Shown: positions 17,882-27,298 of the stretch, in pieces
Position numbering within the stretch: position 1 is the stretch's first letter
How the letters are laid out: each line of letters begins with the position of its first letter
Made by a program: the position numbers and the translations under genes
The notes under the pieces: generated by a model
Database searches by the model: none
What the model saw: the letters and a program-made list of their open reading frames with translations, nothing else
Told to the model about the DNA's origin: nothing
NCBI RefSeq assembly: GCF_014650715.1
Contig: NZ_BMVM01000005.1
Span: forward strand, 248,001 to 312,000
Reading direction: 5' to 3'
Origin: Streptomyces bluensis
GTDB lineage: Bacteria > Actinomycetota > Actinomycetes > Streptomycetales > Streptomycetaceae
Length of the DNA: 64,000 nt

Positions 17882-18988
17882 GTGCATGACGGCGACGTAG
17901 TGGTGATCGGCGGCGGCTATGCCGGCGTCCGGCTGGCGAAACGGCTGGACACAGCGGCGCGGGTCACGCTGGTGGACCGCAAGGAGGTCTTCTTCCACCG
18001 GATAGCCTCCCTGCGCGCAGGCGTGCACCGGGCGTGGACGGTGACCCCCTTCATTCCGTACGACCGGCTGCTCAGCAACGGCCGTGTGGTCGTGGGCAAG
18101 GCGGTCCGGATCGACACCGCCGCGCGGCAGGTGGTGCTGGCCACGGGGGAGCGGCTCCCGTACGACGTGGTGGTGATCGCGACCGGCGCCGACTACCCCG
18201 AACCGGCCCGCTTCGCCGGCGGCACCACCGAGGAGGCGGCCAAGGCGTTCGTCGGGCACCAGCGGAACATCGCGGGCGCCGAGCACGTCCTGGTCGTCGG
18301 CGGCGGGCCCTCCGGTGTCGAGCTCAGCGCCGAGATCCGCCTGGCCCGGCCGGACGCCCGGGTCACGCTCGCCCACTCCGGTCCGGCCCTGCTCGACTCC
18401 ACGGGCAGCGCGCGAGCCGGACGCAAGGCGCGCGCCTGGCTGGAGGCGCACGACGTGGAGGTGCGGCTCGACTCCTTCATGTCCCCCGGCAACGACTTCG
18501 GCACCTACCGCGACAGCCGCGGCACCGTCATCAACGCCGACCTCTCCTTCTGGGCGACCGGCACCACCCCCAACACGCTCTGGCTGCGGCTGGCCGGGCA
18601 CGGCGACTGGCTGAACGCGACCGGGCACGTGAAGGTCGACCGGACGCTCCGGGCAGGAGGGCGGCAGGACGTGTTCGCGGTCGGCGACGTGAACGACGTC
18701 AGCGAGCTCAAGCTCACCCCCGTCGCGACCGCCCAGGCGGACCTCGCCGCCTGGAACATCCGTGCCCACCTGCAGGGTTCCGGCAAGCACCGCAAGGAGC
18801 CCCGCGCCTACCGGCCGGCCCACCGCACCCCGCTCATCGTGCCCTTCGGCCCGGCCGACGGCGTGACCATGGTGCCCGTGCCCGGCGGCGAGACCGCCGT
18901 CCTCGGCGGCCGCACCACCACCGTCGCCAAGGCGAAGACCCTCATGACCCCGTACATGCGACGCCAGCTCGGGTACACCGCGGCCTGA
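17882..18988 (+). CDS. FAD-dependent NAD(P)H oxidoreductase (NDH-2/FSP1-like)
   Basis: A 368-residue pyridine-nucleotide-disulphide-type oxidoreductase. It has a first dinucleotide motif GGGYAGVRLAKRL, an ATGADYP segment, a second nucleotide motif VVGGGPSGVELSAEI and an FAD motif FAVGDVND. No redox Cys pair is seen, so it resembles type II NADH dehydrogenases or FSP1-like quinone reductases rather than thioredoxin reductases. No C-terminal membrane helix is evident. The GTG start at 17882 has AGGAGAA nearby. It is divergent from the WhiB-like/Dps pair. Confidence 0.9.
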   Translation: MHDGDVVVIGGGYAGVRLAKRLDTAARVTLVDRKEVFFHRIASLRAGVHRAWTVTPFIPYDRLLSNGRVVVGKAVRIDTAARQVVLATGERLPYDVVVIATGADYPEPARFAGGTTEEAAKAFVGHQRNIAGAEHVLVVGGGPSGVELSAEIRLARPDARVTLAHSGPALLDSTGSARAGRKARAWLEAHDVEVRLDSFMSPGNDFGTYRDSRGTVINADLSFWATGTTPNTLWLRLAGHGDWLNATGHVKVDRTLRAGGRQDVFAVGDVNDVSELKLTPVATAQADLAAWNIRAHLQGSGKHRKEPRAYRPAHRTPLIVPFGPADGVTMVPVPGGETAVLGGRTTTVAKAKTLMTPYMRRQLGYTAA

Positions 18989-19040
18989 CCACGGACTCGG
19001 CGAACACCCCGCAGAGGCGGCCGTGCTACAAGGTGAGGCC

Positions 19041-19790
19041 ATGGAGACCGAGCCGATCACTGTGTCCACCCCGCGGCCCGTGCGGCGGCCGACGCTCGTA
19101 CAGGGCTGGCACGAACTGACCTTCCTGCACTGGCCGGTGGACCCCGACCGGGTGGCGGGGCTGCTGCCGCCCGGCACCCGCCCGGACACCCTCGACGGGG
19201 TCACCTACGTCGGCCTGGTCCCCTTCCTGATGCGCGACGTGGGCCTGGGGCCGGGCCCCGGCCTGCCGTACCTCGGAACGTTCTGCGAGACGAACGTACG
19301 GCTGTACTCGGTGGACGACCACGGCCGGCGCGGCGTCGTGTTCCGCTCCCTGGACGCGGCCCGGCTCCTGCCCGCCCTGGTGGGCCGGCTCGGCATACGC
19401 CTGCCCTACACGTGGTCGAGGATGCGACTGCGCCGCGAGAACGACGTGATCACCTACACCAGCCGTCGACGTCGGTCCACGGGCCGCCGCCCGGGACCGA
19501 CGAGCCGCACCGTGGTCAGGACGGGCAGGCCCATAGCGCGGCCCACGGCGCTGGAACGCTTCCTCACCGCCCGTTGGGGTCTGCACGTCCCCTGGCACGG
19601 CCGGACGGTCCACCTGCCGAACGAGCACGCGCCATGGCCGCTGCACCGGGCCCAACTGCTCGACCTGGACGGGGACCTGCTCACCGCCGCCGGGCTGCCG
19701 CCCATGACGGAGCCACCGGTCAGCGTGCTCTACTCGCCGGGCGTCACCGTCCGCTTCGGCACGCCCTCCGCCGTCTCCGCCCACCGGTGA
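19041..19790 (+). CDS. DUF2071 (YqjF-like) protein
   Basis: About 249 residues, the normal length of the YqjF/DUF2071 family. It has TLVQGWHELTFLHWPVDPDRVAGLLPPGT, YVGLVPFLMRDV, TFCETNVRLYS and the C-terminal VSVLYSPGVTVRFGTP. The fold is related to acetoacetate decarboxylase, but no activity is established for the family. The ATG at 19041 has AAGGTGAGG upstream. It lies alone between the FAD oxidoreductase and the lipase. Confidence 0.85.
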   Translation: METEPITVSTPRPVRRPTLVQGWHELTFLHWPVDPDRVAGLLPPGTRPDTLDGVTYVGLVPFLMRDVGLGPGPGLPYLGTFCETNVRLYSVDDHGRRGVVFRSLDAARLLPALVGRLGIRLPYTWSRMRLRRENDVITYTSRRRRSTGRRPGPTSRTVVRTGRPIARPTALERFLTARWGLHVPWHGRTVHLPNEHAPWPLHRAQLLDLDGDLLTAAGLPPMTEPPVSVLYSPGVTVRFGTPSAVSAHR

Positions 19791-19811
19791 CCGGCAGAAA
19801 AGCCCCCTGAT

Positions 19812-20621
19812 TCAGCTCCCCACGACCCGATCCACGAACCCGGTCACGTCCGCCAGGACCTCGTCCTTGTTCGTCTCGTTGAACACCTCGTGCCGGGCAC
19901 CGGGATAGACGCGCTCGGCCCAGTCGGAGCCCCGCAGATCCTCGATGCCCGTACGGCTCCCCGGCAGCGGCACGATCCGGTCGTCGTCGCCGTGCACCCA
20001 CAGCAGGGGGAGCGGCCCGATGCCGCCGTTCTTGGAGACCGTCTCCAGGGTGCGGACGATCGCCTCCAGCGTCGGCCGCTTGAACGGGCCGTGCCACACC
20101 AGCGGATCGGCCGCGTACACGGCACCGACCTCCGGGTCCCGGGACAGCAGACCGGTGTCGATCGGCACGTCCGGCAGCTCGTCGTACGCGAGCAGCGTGC
20201 GGGGCAGCTCCCAGGTGCCGAGCACCGGCCCGGACAGCACGAGCCCGGCGAGCCCGGCACCGTACCGCTGGGCGTACCGCGCCGCGATGAGCCCGCCCAT
20301 GGAGTGGCCGATCAGCACGACCGGCACTCCGGGGTACGTGGCCCGGGCCAGCTCCTCCACCGTGTGCACGTCGGTGACCACGTCCTTGAAGTCCTCGATC
20401 AGCACCCTCTCGCCCGCCGACTTCCCGTGCCCCATGTGGTCGGGCCCGAACACGGCGGCACCGTGGGCGGTGAGCACGTCGGCGACGTACTCGTACCGGC
20501 CGATGTGCTCCCCGTAGCCGTGCACGAGCAGCGCCACGTACCGCGGCCGTTCGCGTGGCCACTCAACGGCGACGACGCTTCCCCGGGTCCCGGTGAGGGT
20601 GTGTTCGCGCGCGTCGGCCAT
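19812..20621 (-). CDS. alpha/beta hydrolase, monoacylglycerol-lipase type
   Basis: A 269-residue serine hydrolase of the MGL/lysophospholipase family. It has HGYGEHIGRYEYVADVL near residue 35, nucleophile in GHSMGG, acid in HGDDDRIVP and His in GARHEVFNE. No signal peptide is visible. GGAGGAG lies immediately before the ATG at 20621. The frame continues open for more than 500 codons upstream, but that stretch lies opposite the permease and cobK genes and is not coding. Confidence 0.92.
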   Translation of the reverse strand: MADAREHTLTGTRGSVVAVEWPRERPRYVALLVHGYGEHIGRYEYVADVLTAHGAAVFGPDHMGHGKSAGERVLIEDFKDVVTDVHTVEELARATYPGVPVVLIGHSMGGLIAARYAQRYGAGLAGLVLSGPVLGTWELPRTLLAYDELPDVPIDTGLLSRDPEVGAVYAADPLVWHGPFKRPTLEAIVRTLETVSKNGGIGPLPLLWVHGDDDRIVPLPGSRTGIEDLRGSDWAERVYPGARHEVFNETNKDEVLADVTGFVDRVVGS

Positions 20622-20789
20622 GTCTCCTCCAGCTGCGTCGGTGAAGGTTCCCGGGCGATCTTCCCAGGGAGCCGGGCGGCGGTCCACGGGGCGTGACGGA
20701 CCGGGCGGCCCGATTCCGCCGCCGGCGCGGGCCATCTGGCGAGACGGTCCTGTCGCGCCGAGATGGGTGGGCATAGCATCGGTCCCCGC

Positions 20790-21563
20790 ATGAACACGAT
20801 GACGCTCTGGCACATATCCCTGCCCGAATTCGCCGCGCTCGCCTTCGCGGCCCTGCTCGTGGGCTTCTCGAAGACAGCCGTCAGCGGGGCCAACACGGTC
20901 AGCCTCGCGATCTTCGCGGCCGTCCTGCCCGCCCGGGCGTCGACCGGCGTCCTGCTGCCGGTCCTGATCGTCGGGGACGTACTCGCCGTGCTGACCTACC
21001 GGCGACACGCCCACTGGCCCACCCTCTGGCGGCTGTTCCCCGCCGTCGCCGCGGGTGTCGTCCTCGGCACGGTGTTCCTGCTGTGGGCGGACGACGGGAT
21101 CGTACGGACCTCGATCGGTGTGATCCTGCTGATGATGGCCGCGGTCACGTGGTGGCGCCGCCGCACCGCCGAGAAGGAGGACGACCCCGACGGGGTGACC
21201 ACGCGGGCGGGCCGCGTCAAGGCCCGCTCGTACGGTGTCCTCGGCGGCTTCACCACGATGGTCGCCAACGCGGGCGGCCCCGTGATGTCGATGTACCTCC
21301 TGTCGGCCGGCTTCCGCAAACTCGGCTTCCTGGGTACGTCCGCCTTCTTCTTCCTCATCGTCAACGTGTCCAAGGTGCCCTTCAGCGTCGGCCTCGGCCT
21401 GATCGACGGCCCCTCGCTCCTCCTCGACGCGGCCCTCGCCCTGTTCGTCCTGCCGGGAGCGCTCCTCGGCAAGTGGGCCGTGAACCGCATCAACCAGCGC
21501 CTCTTCGAGCAACTCGTCATAGCCGCGACGGTGGTGGGCGGAGCGCAGCTCCTGATCCGCTGA
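20790..21563 (+). CDS. TauE/SafE-family sulfite/anion exporter
   Basis: A 257-residue membrane protein with about eight hydrophobic helices in two related halves. VGFSKTAVSGANTVSLAIFAAVLPARASTGVLLPVLIVGDV and GGFTTMVANAGGPVMSMYLLSAGF are the duplicated TauE motifs. These permeases move sulfite, sulfoacetate or related anions. No ribosome-binding site precedes the ATG at 20790. TAGCAT (20774-20779) lies at a distance compatible with a -10 element, so a leaderless mRNA is possible. Confidence 0.9.
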   Translation: MNTMTLWHISLPEFAALAFAALLVGFSKTAVSGANTVSLAIFAAVLPARASTGVLLPVLIVGDVLAVLTYRRHAHWPTLWRLFPAVAAGVVLGTVFLLWADDGIVRTSIGVILLMMAAVTWWRRRTAEKEDDPDGVTTRAGRVKARSYGVLGGFTTMVANAGGPVMSMYLLSAGFRKLGFLGTSAFFFLIVNVSKVPFSVGLGLIDGPSLLLDAALALFVLPGALLGKWAVNRINQRLFEQLVIAATVVGGAQLLIR

Positions 21564-21584
21564 CGGACTCGTACGCTCGGCACC

Positions 21585-22373
21585 ATGTCGCTGCGCCCCC
21601 ATCTCCGCCCGCCCGCCGGGAAGGGCCTCCACGTCCTCGTCCTGGGCGGTACCACCGAGGCACGTGAGCTCGCGGCGTCGCTCGCGACGCGCCCCGGCGT
21701 ACGCGTGACCACGTCCCTCGCCGGGCGGGTGTCGCGTCCGGGGGCACAGGCCGGTGACGTGCGGATCGGGGGGTTCGGCGGAGCGGAGGGCCTGGCTGCC
21801 TGGCTGCGCGAGCACAAGGCCGACGCGGTCGTCGACGCCACGCACCCCTTCGCCGCCGCCATCACCGCGAACGCGGCGCGTGCCGCGGCGGCGACCGGCG
21901 TCCCGGCCGTCGTCCTGCGCCGCCCCGGCTGGCGCCCCGGCCCCGGCGACCGCTGGCACCCGGCGGACTCCCTCACCGAGGCCGCCGCGCTCCTGCCGTC
22001 CCTCGGCCGCCGTGTCCTCCTCACCACCGGCCGTCTGGGCCTCGCCGCCTTCGCCGGACTGAACGAGGCGCACTTCCTCGTACGGTCCGTGGAGGCCCCC
22101 GAACCGCCGCTGCCGGCCCACAGCGAGGTACTGCTGGCGCGCGGCCCGTTCACGGTCGACGGCGAGCGGGCACTGCTGCGTGAGCACCGCATCGACGTCC
22201 TCGTCACCAAGGACAGCGGGGGAGAGGCCACGGCCGCGAAGCTCGTGGCCGCCCGCGGTCTCGGCCTGCCGGTCGTCGTCGTACGGCGGCCGCCACTGCC
22301 GCCTGGGGTGTCCGCCGTACCGGACGTACCGACGGTTCTGTCCCGTCTGGGCTTCAGGCCCCAGATGTATTGA
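21585..22373 (+). CDS. cobK: cobalt-precorrin-6A reductase
   Basis: A 262-residue CobK/CbiJ protein. VLVLGGTTEARELAASL is the nucleotide-binding start, and VDATHPFAAAITANAARAA, LTTGRLGLAAFAGL and VLVTKDSGGEATAAKL are family blocks. It reduces the macrocycle of precorrin-6A with NADPH in cobalamin synthesis. It starts 21 bases after the permease gene and is convergent with cobF, which makes precorrin-6A in the aerobic route, so the two enzymes act in sequence. Confidence 0.93.
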   Translation: MSLRPHLRPPAGKGLHVLVLGGTTEARELAASLATRPGVRVTTSLAGRVSRPGAQAGDVRIGGFGGAEGLAAWLREHKADAVVDATHPFAAAITANAARAAAATGVPAVVLRRPGWRPGPGDRWHPADSLTEAAALLPSLGRRVLLTTGRLGLAAFAGLNEAHFLVRSVEAPEPPLPAHSEVLLARGPFTVDGERALLREHRIDVLVTKDSGGEATAAKLVAARGLGLPVVVVRRPPLPPGVSAVPDVPTVLSRLGFRPQMY

Positions 22374-22418
22374 CCTGGAGGCGCTGTCCTGACACGTGAG
22401 CCCCGCGGCCCCGTAGCC

Positions 22419-23198
22419 TCAGCCGCTCTCGCCCCGCGGACGCCTGCGCAGCAGGTACGTGTCCATGATCCAGCCCTTGCGCTCGCGGGCCTCGGCACGG
22501 AGGCGCTCGATGCGGGGGGCCGTGGTGGCGAGCGGGCCGGAGGCGAGGATCTCGTCCGGGGTGCCTATGTAGGCGCCCCAGTAGATGTCGATGTCGTCGT
22601 CCGCGTACTGCCGGAAGACCTGGTGGGCGTCGAGCATGACCACCACGTCGTCGACCCCCTCGGGGAACCCCTCGGCGAGCCGGCGCCCCGTCGTGATCTG
22701 GACGGGCCGGGCCACCCGGTTCAGCCCCGTGCGGTGGCGTGCCACCAGGGCGGACACGCTGCTGATACCGGGCACGACGTCGTACTCGAAGGCCACGGCA
22801 CCACGGCCCAGGACCTCCTCCAGGATCCCGAGCGTGCTGTCGTACAGCGCGGGGTCGCCCCACACCAGGAACGCACCGCTCTCGTCCTCGCCCAGCTCCT
22901 CGGCGATGAGCCGCTCGTAGATTCCGGCGCGGGCACGGCGCCAGTCACTGACGGCGGGTGAGTACGCGGCACCGCCGGCGCTCCGGTCCCGCTCCGGGTC
23001 GCGCGCCTCGACCAGCCGGTACCTCCCCTCCGGCAGGTGCGCGTCGAGGATGTCACGGCGCAGCTGGACGAGATCCGACTTCACCTCGCCCTTGTCCAGG
23101 ACGAAGAACACGTCCGTGCTCCTCAGCGCCTTGACCGCCTGCAGGGTCAGCTGGTCGGGGTCGCCCGCCCCGATGCCGATGACATGAATCTTTCGCAC
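22419..23198 (-). CDS. cobF: precorrin-6A synthase (deacetylating)
   Basis: About 259 residues of the SAM-dependent tetrapyrrole methylase family. VRKIHVIGIGAGDPDQLTLQAVKAL is the N-terminal GxGxGD motif, and LVWGDPALYDSTLGIL and DVVPGISSVSALVA are the second and third conserved blocks. CobF methylates C1 of precorrin-5 and releases acetate in the aerobic cobalamin pathway. GTG 23198 is chosen because the family motif starts there; the upstream extension is repetitive Gly/Arg. It is convergent with cobK, without the rest of the cob operon nearby. Confidence 0.92.
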   Translation of the reverse strand: MRKIHVIGIGAGDPDQLTLQAVKALRSTDVFFVLDKGEVKSDLVQLRRDILDAHLPEGRYRLVEARDPERDRSAGGAAYSPAVSDWRRARAGIYERLIAEELGEDESGAFLVWGDPALYDSTLGILEEVLGRGAVAFEYDVVPGISSVSALVARHRTGLNRVARPVQITTGRRLAEGFPEGVDDVVVMLDAHQVFRQYADDDIDIYWGAYIGTPDEILASGPLATTAPRIERLRAEARERKGWIMDTYLLRRRPRGESG

Positions 23199-23287
23199 AC
23201 CCCGAGTCTGCCGCACCCCACTGACAGTCCGGCTCCAAGCCCCCGGAGCGGGCCCCTGCGCCCCCTCCGACAGCACCGCCGATTTCC

Positions 23288-23851
23288 CTACGCCGCCCCG
23301 CCCCCACGCAAGCGCGGCGCCCACGCCCCGGCGTCCACCACCGCCCCGCCACGCTCCACGACCCCGGCCAACTCCCGTGCCCAACCGCCGAGTTCCGACA
23401 CATCGATCCCGTACGGCCGCGGCTCCCCGGCCACGGCCGCCCACTCCTCAACCGCCCCGGCCCCTCGCCGCAGCAACCGCGCCCCACCCGTCACGTTCCC
23501 CCGGGCGGCGTGCGTGAGGCCCACCGCGAGCTGGGCGAGCCCGCGCCACAGGCCCCGTTCACCGTCCGGCCCCGACTTCCAGGCGTCCTCGAAGACCTCG
23601 TGCGCATGGAACGGCTTGCCCGCGTCGAGCAGCGCCTGAGCCTCGGCGACGGTGTCCTCGGGGCCGCGCACGACACCCTCCGGCTGGCGCTCCACACCCT
23701 CCGCGCCGTACGGCAGGGGCCGCCCCAGCCCGTCCCGCGGCCGAGCGTTCCGCGCCCGCCCCTGCGTGTCCCGGTCACGCCCCTCGACGGAACGGCCCTC
23801 TGATGTGCCATTCGTCCGCTCTGCCCCATTCGTGCTTCGCTTCCCGCTCAT
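23288..23851 (-). CDS. DUF309 domain protein
   Basis: A 187-residue protein. The N-terminal half is basic and disordered. The C-terminal half carries the DUF309 signature AQALLDAGKPFHAHEVFEDAWK, followed by LWRGLAQLAVGLTHAARGN, the helical core of the family. Its function is not known. ATG 23851 (MSGKRSTNG) is used; about 50 more upstream codons are open but overlap the tRNA region. Confidence 0.8.
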   Translation of the reverse strand: MSGKRSTNGAERTNGTSEGRSVEGRDRDTQGRARNARPRDGLGRPLPYGAEGVERQPEGVVRGPEDTVAEAQALLDAGKPFHAHEVFEDAWKSGPDGERGLWRGLAQLAVGLTHAARGNVTGGARLLRRGAGAVEEWAAVAGEPRPYGIDVSELGGWARELAGVVERGGAVVDAGAWAPRLRGGGAA

Positions 23852-23951
23852 GAGTCGATTCTCCCGCGCCCACGTCCCCCGTCGGAGGCGGCCCCCGGCG
23901 TGCGGTAAAGTTCTCTTCGCGTGATCACGCGGGCCATCCGCGGTAGCGCAT

Positions 23952-24025
<74 letters not shown>

Positions 24026-24032
24026 CGGTGTG

Positions 24033-24072
24033 GAGGGTCTCCGCAGGTCAGAGCCTGCGTAGGCCCTCTTTT
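24033..24072 (+). terminator. intrinsic terminator after tRNA-Pro
   Basis: Arms GAGGG/CCCTC and CGCAGG/CCTGCG form a hairpin with an internal loop, followed by TTTT. It begins eight bases after the tRNA. Confidence 0.7.
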
Positions 24073-24143
24073 CGCGCTCCGGTTCCAGGCGTTCGAACGA
24101 GTTCCTGTGCCGATGTGGATCCAGGCCCAGCCGTCTTGACGGC

Positions 24144-25346
24144 TCACCATGCTCGGACGTCTCTGGAACGGCCTGGCGTTGCGTTGGTGGGCTTGTTGCC
24201 GAGAGAGTCGGGGGCGGTGATCATGGCCACCGCGATGACGCCGAGGGCGAGCACTGCCGCGGTGGGGGCCAGCCAGAGCGGGCCGGCGTTGGCGAGTACG
24301 ACGCCTCCGATTCCGGCGCCGATCGCGGCACCTATGTGGTTCATCGCCCCGTTGAGGCTCAGGGCGATCACGGCTACGTCGCCGCCCGCGACGAAGACGC
24401 GGTTTTGCTGTGGGACGACCAGTGACAAGCCCACCGTCCCCAGGATGAACAAGGCGGCCAGGGTGGGCAGGAACCAGTGCTGTACGACGGCGAGGAGCCC
24501 GGAGCACAGGGCGACGACGCCGAGACCGGTGACGATCACCGCGAGCGAGGCGAAGCGGTCGGCGAACAGGCTGACGAGGCGGTTGCCCACGAAGACCCCT
24601 GTGCCGTAGACCGACAGGGCGATCAGAATGGCCGTGGCGTTGCCCGGCGAGCTGACACCGACCACTGCCGAGGCGTACGAGCCGAGGAGGTACTGCGGTG
24701 TGAGCACCAGCGCGCTGACCGTGAGCAGCGCAAGGATGCGCGGGTTCACCAGCACCGCGAGCCGGTCACGCATCGTGGTAGCCGGCAGTGTCACCGATGG
24801 CACGAACAGGCCGGCCATCACCGCCGTGACCGCGGCCAGAGCGGCGATGGTCCACAAGGTTCCGCGCCATCCCCAGAGTTGGCCGATCAGCAGCCCGAAG
24901 GGCAATCCAAGGACAGCGGCGAGGCTGACGCCCGCAGCGATCATGCCGAAGGCCCGGGATCGGCGGTCGGGCGGGGCGAGGACACCCGCGACAGCGAAGG
25001 CGTTGGCTTGGAAGGCGGCGGCGCCGAGCGCGGCGACGATCTGTCCGGTCATGACCACGCCGTAGGTGGGCCCGGCGGCTTGCAGCACCATGCCGAGCAG
25101 GAACACAACCATGCCCGTACAGATGACGACGCGGCGATCCATGCGCCCGGTGAGGGTCGCGGTGATCGGCGAGCCCACCGCGTAGGCGATACCGAACGCC
25201 GTCGTCAGCTGTCCCGCGGCCGCCACGCTCACCGAGAGATCCGAGGAGATCTCAGGCAGCAGACCGGGCAGCACGAACCCGTCGATGCCGAGCACGAACG
25301 TGCCCACGGACAGGATCGCCAGTCGCCAGGTCGGAGAAGGGCTCAT
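24144..25346 (-). CDS. MFS transporter
   Basis: A 400-residue, 12-helix major facilitator protein of the drug/arabinose-efflux (AraJ-like) group. It has GTFVLGIDGFVLPGLLPEIS in helix 1, GRMDRRVVICTGM in loop 2-3 and SVYGTGVFVGNRLVSLFADRF in the second half. Its ATG overlaps the stop of the copper amine oxidase gene (ATGA), so it is the last gene of that operon. It is likely to import the amine or export a product; which cannot be told from sequence. Confidence 0.92.
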   Translation of the reverse strand: MSPSPTWRLAILSVGTFVLGIDGFVLPGLLPEISSDLSVSVAAAGQLTTAFGIAYAVGSPITATLTGRMDRRVVICTGMVVFLLGMVLQAAGPTYGVVMTGQIVAALGAAAFQANAFAVAGVLAPPDRRSRAFGMIAAGVSLAAVLGLPFGLLIGQLWGWRGTLWTIAALAAVTAVMAGLFVPSVTLPATTMRDRLAVLVNPRILALLTVSALVLTPQYLLGSYASAVVGVSSPGNATAILIALSVYGTGVFVGNRLVSLFADRFASLAVIVTGLGVVALCSGLLAVVQHWFLPTLAALFILGTVGLSLVVPQQNRVFVAGGDVAVIALSLNGAMNHIGAAIGAGIGGVVLANAGPLWLAPTAAVLALGVIAVAMITAPDSLGNKPTNATPGRSRDVRAW

Positions 25347-27298
25347 GAATGCCGGAGCGCCTCGGCGTCGGTGGCGACGCCGGGGGTGTTGTGGCAGATG
25401 CTGGTGGTGTCGTGGGGCAGCGGTAGGTCCAGCGCCGGGTTCCGGTCGAAGAACCCCACCGGTCGCAGGTGCATCGAGGCCGTCGTTACCGGCATGACGG
25501 GCCAGTCCTCGGGGCGAACGACGTGGTGGGCGATGAAGGTGTGCCAGACCACGATGTCGGTGTTGCGGACGTTCTCGTTGCCGGCCGTGTAGCGGGGCAG
25601 CCCCTCACCCGGCCCGCTCTGGAACGGGTAGGCCCCGGCAGCGAACAGCTCGCCTTCCCGGTAGGGCGTCACCCAGAGGTGCTTGGTCGCGAACAGTGCC
25701 CGGCCGAGCGCGGGGCTCTCCGGGTGCAGCAGCGGCAGCACTCCGGACTGAGGAACGAGTTGGTAGCCCACCGGTCCCCCGTGGGCGTTGCGGACGCCCT
25801 CGTTCTGGACCGTCCAGGTGCGCGCGAGCGTGGCGTCGGCGACGCGTTGGGCCTCAAGCTCGCGCTCCAGGGGGGTGGTGTGCACGGTCCAGGCGTTCCC
25901 GACCGGATTGTCCGGGCCGAGGGGGGCGGGCCGGCAGTCGGACTCGACGACGGTGTTGAGGTCGCCGTCCACGGCCATGTCGAGACGCACGTTGAACGCG
26001 TGCTGGTGGTGGGGCCCGTAGACCCCGGGCGCGACGACGGTGCCTGAGGCGGGGACCTCGCCGGCGGGCACGCCGCCGGCGGAGATGATGCCGGTGAGCT
26101 TGACTTCGAACTCCACGCTGCCGTCAGTGTGGAAGTACCAGAAGAATCCGTAGTCGTAGTTGGACAGGGTCGAGAACGAGGAGACGACCAGGCGGCGGCC
26201 GCGGCGGACGTCGGTGGCGAACTGCTCGAAGTTCTCGCCGTGCCCGGTGTGCTTCCAGGCGATACCGGTGTCTTCTTCGTGGATGCAGATCGCGTTCTCG
26301 ATGACGGTGGGCTTCCCGTCCCAGTCGGCGGTGACACCGTCAAGGTAGCGGATCTCGCCGAGGCAGTCGCAGCCCAGGACCAGCGAGTTCGCGAGCTTGC
26401 CCAGCCCGACCTCGCCCTCGTCGAACACCGCCTTGTTGCGGTGCAGGGGAGCGGGATCACCGTAGGGGACCCACATTTCCGAGAGAGAGGCGCGATGGAT
26501 GACCGAGCGCCGGCGGCCCTGGTCGTTGTAGCTGATCTGGTGGAGTACCAGTCCCTCACGGTCGTTGAAGCCGACACGGATCGACCAGTTCTGCCACTGC
26601 AACAGGTAACCGTCCAGGGTGAAACTCGGGCCGTCGGGCTGGGTGATGTCCAGCCGGCGTACGCCCTCGCGGGTGGCCTGCTGCGGGCCGTGGCGCCCGC
26701 CGTCGTCGCCGACAGGAACCCGGGTGACGTCCTCGACCCGCAGTACCTCGGCGGTATCGAGATCCGCGGTGACCACCACCCCTTCCACCGGGCGGGCGAA
26801 CGGGTTGTCGTCCTTGGTGGGGCGCACGAACGTCAGCGCCTTGGCCACGCGGCGGTGCTGGTAGTCGTCGCGCTCGTCGTTGTAACCCGGCGGCCACGGA
26901 TGGACCTCTATCAGAGCGGGGTCGGTCAGGCCGCGGCGACGCATCGCGGCCAGCCAGTCCGGGTGCTCCTTGATGGCGGGGACGACGGCCTCGAAGTCCG
27001 CGCTCTGCACTCTGGGACGTTGCCCGCTCCGTTCGGCGGTGGAGGCCACCGTGTCGCGGGTCAGCGACACCAGCACCTCGCGGACCATGCGGTGCTCGCG
27101 GTCGTAGAGCACGACCAGTGCCTCCCGGTCGGGGGCGGCACCGCCGCGGGCGTAGTCCTTGAGCAGCGGCTTGCCCGGCTCGGCCAACGCGATGGACGAG
27201 AAGTGCGTCCGGTCGGTGAAGACGGGGTGTGCGCGGACGATCTCGCCGACTCGGGTGATCTCCTTGGCGGTCAGCGGGTCGAGAGGGTGCTGGCTCAC
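25343..27298 (-). CDS. copper-containing primary amine oxidase
   Basis: A 651-residue copper amine oxidase. The topaquinone motif NYDY lies in TLSNYDYGFFW, and the catalytic Asp is in NKAVFDEGEVGLG. The copper ligands are HxH in HQHAFNVRLDM and a later His in FIAHHVVRPEDWPVMP. No Tat or Sec signal is seen, so it is probably cytosolic, like arthrobacterial histamine/phenylethylamine oxidases. It oxidises primary amines to aldehydes with H2O2 and NH3. Neighbours are ureohydrolase-fold proteins upstream and an MFS carrier downstream. An amine with a guanidino group, such as agmatine, is a plausible substrate (inference). Confidence 0.95.
   Translation of the reverse strand: MSQHPLDPLTAKEITRVGEIVRAHPVFTDRTHFSSIALAEPGKPLLKDYARGGAAPDREALVVLYDREHRMVREVLVSLTRDTVASTAERSGQRPRVQSADFEAVVPAIKEHPDWLAAMRRRGLTDPALIEVHPWPPGYNDERDDYQHRRVAKALTFVRPTKDDNPFARPVEGVVVTADLDTAEVLRVEDVTRVPVGDDGGRHGPQQATREGVRRLDITQPDGPSFTLDGYLLQWQNWSIRVGFNDREGLVLHQISYNDQGRRRSVIHRASLSEMWVPYGDPAPLHRNKAVFDEGEVGLGKLANSLVLGCDCLGEIRYLDGVTADWDGKPTVIENAICIHEEDTGIAWKHTGHGENFEQFATDVRRGRRLVVSSFSTLSNYDYGFFWYFHTDGSVEFEVKLTGIISAGGVPAGEVPASGTVVAPGVYGPHHQHAFNVRLDMAVDGDLNTVVESDCRPAPLGPDNPVGNAWTVHTTPLERELEAQRVADATLARTWTVQNEGVRNAHGGPVGYQLVPQSGVLPLLHPESPALGRALFATKHLWVTPYREGELFAAGAYPFQSGPGEGLPRYTAGNENVRNTDIVVWHTFIAHHVVRPEDWPVMPVTTASMHLRPVGFFDRNPALDLPLPHDTTSICHNTPGVATDAEALRHS

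Noticed and set aside
20622..22187. Long open extension of the lipase frame (over 500 codons)
   Set aside because: It lies opposite the TauE and cobK genes, is Arg/Gly/Gln-rich, and has no family features; it is an antisense effect of high GC.
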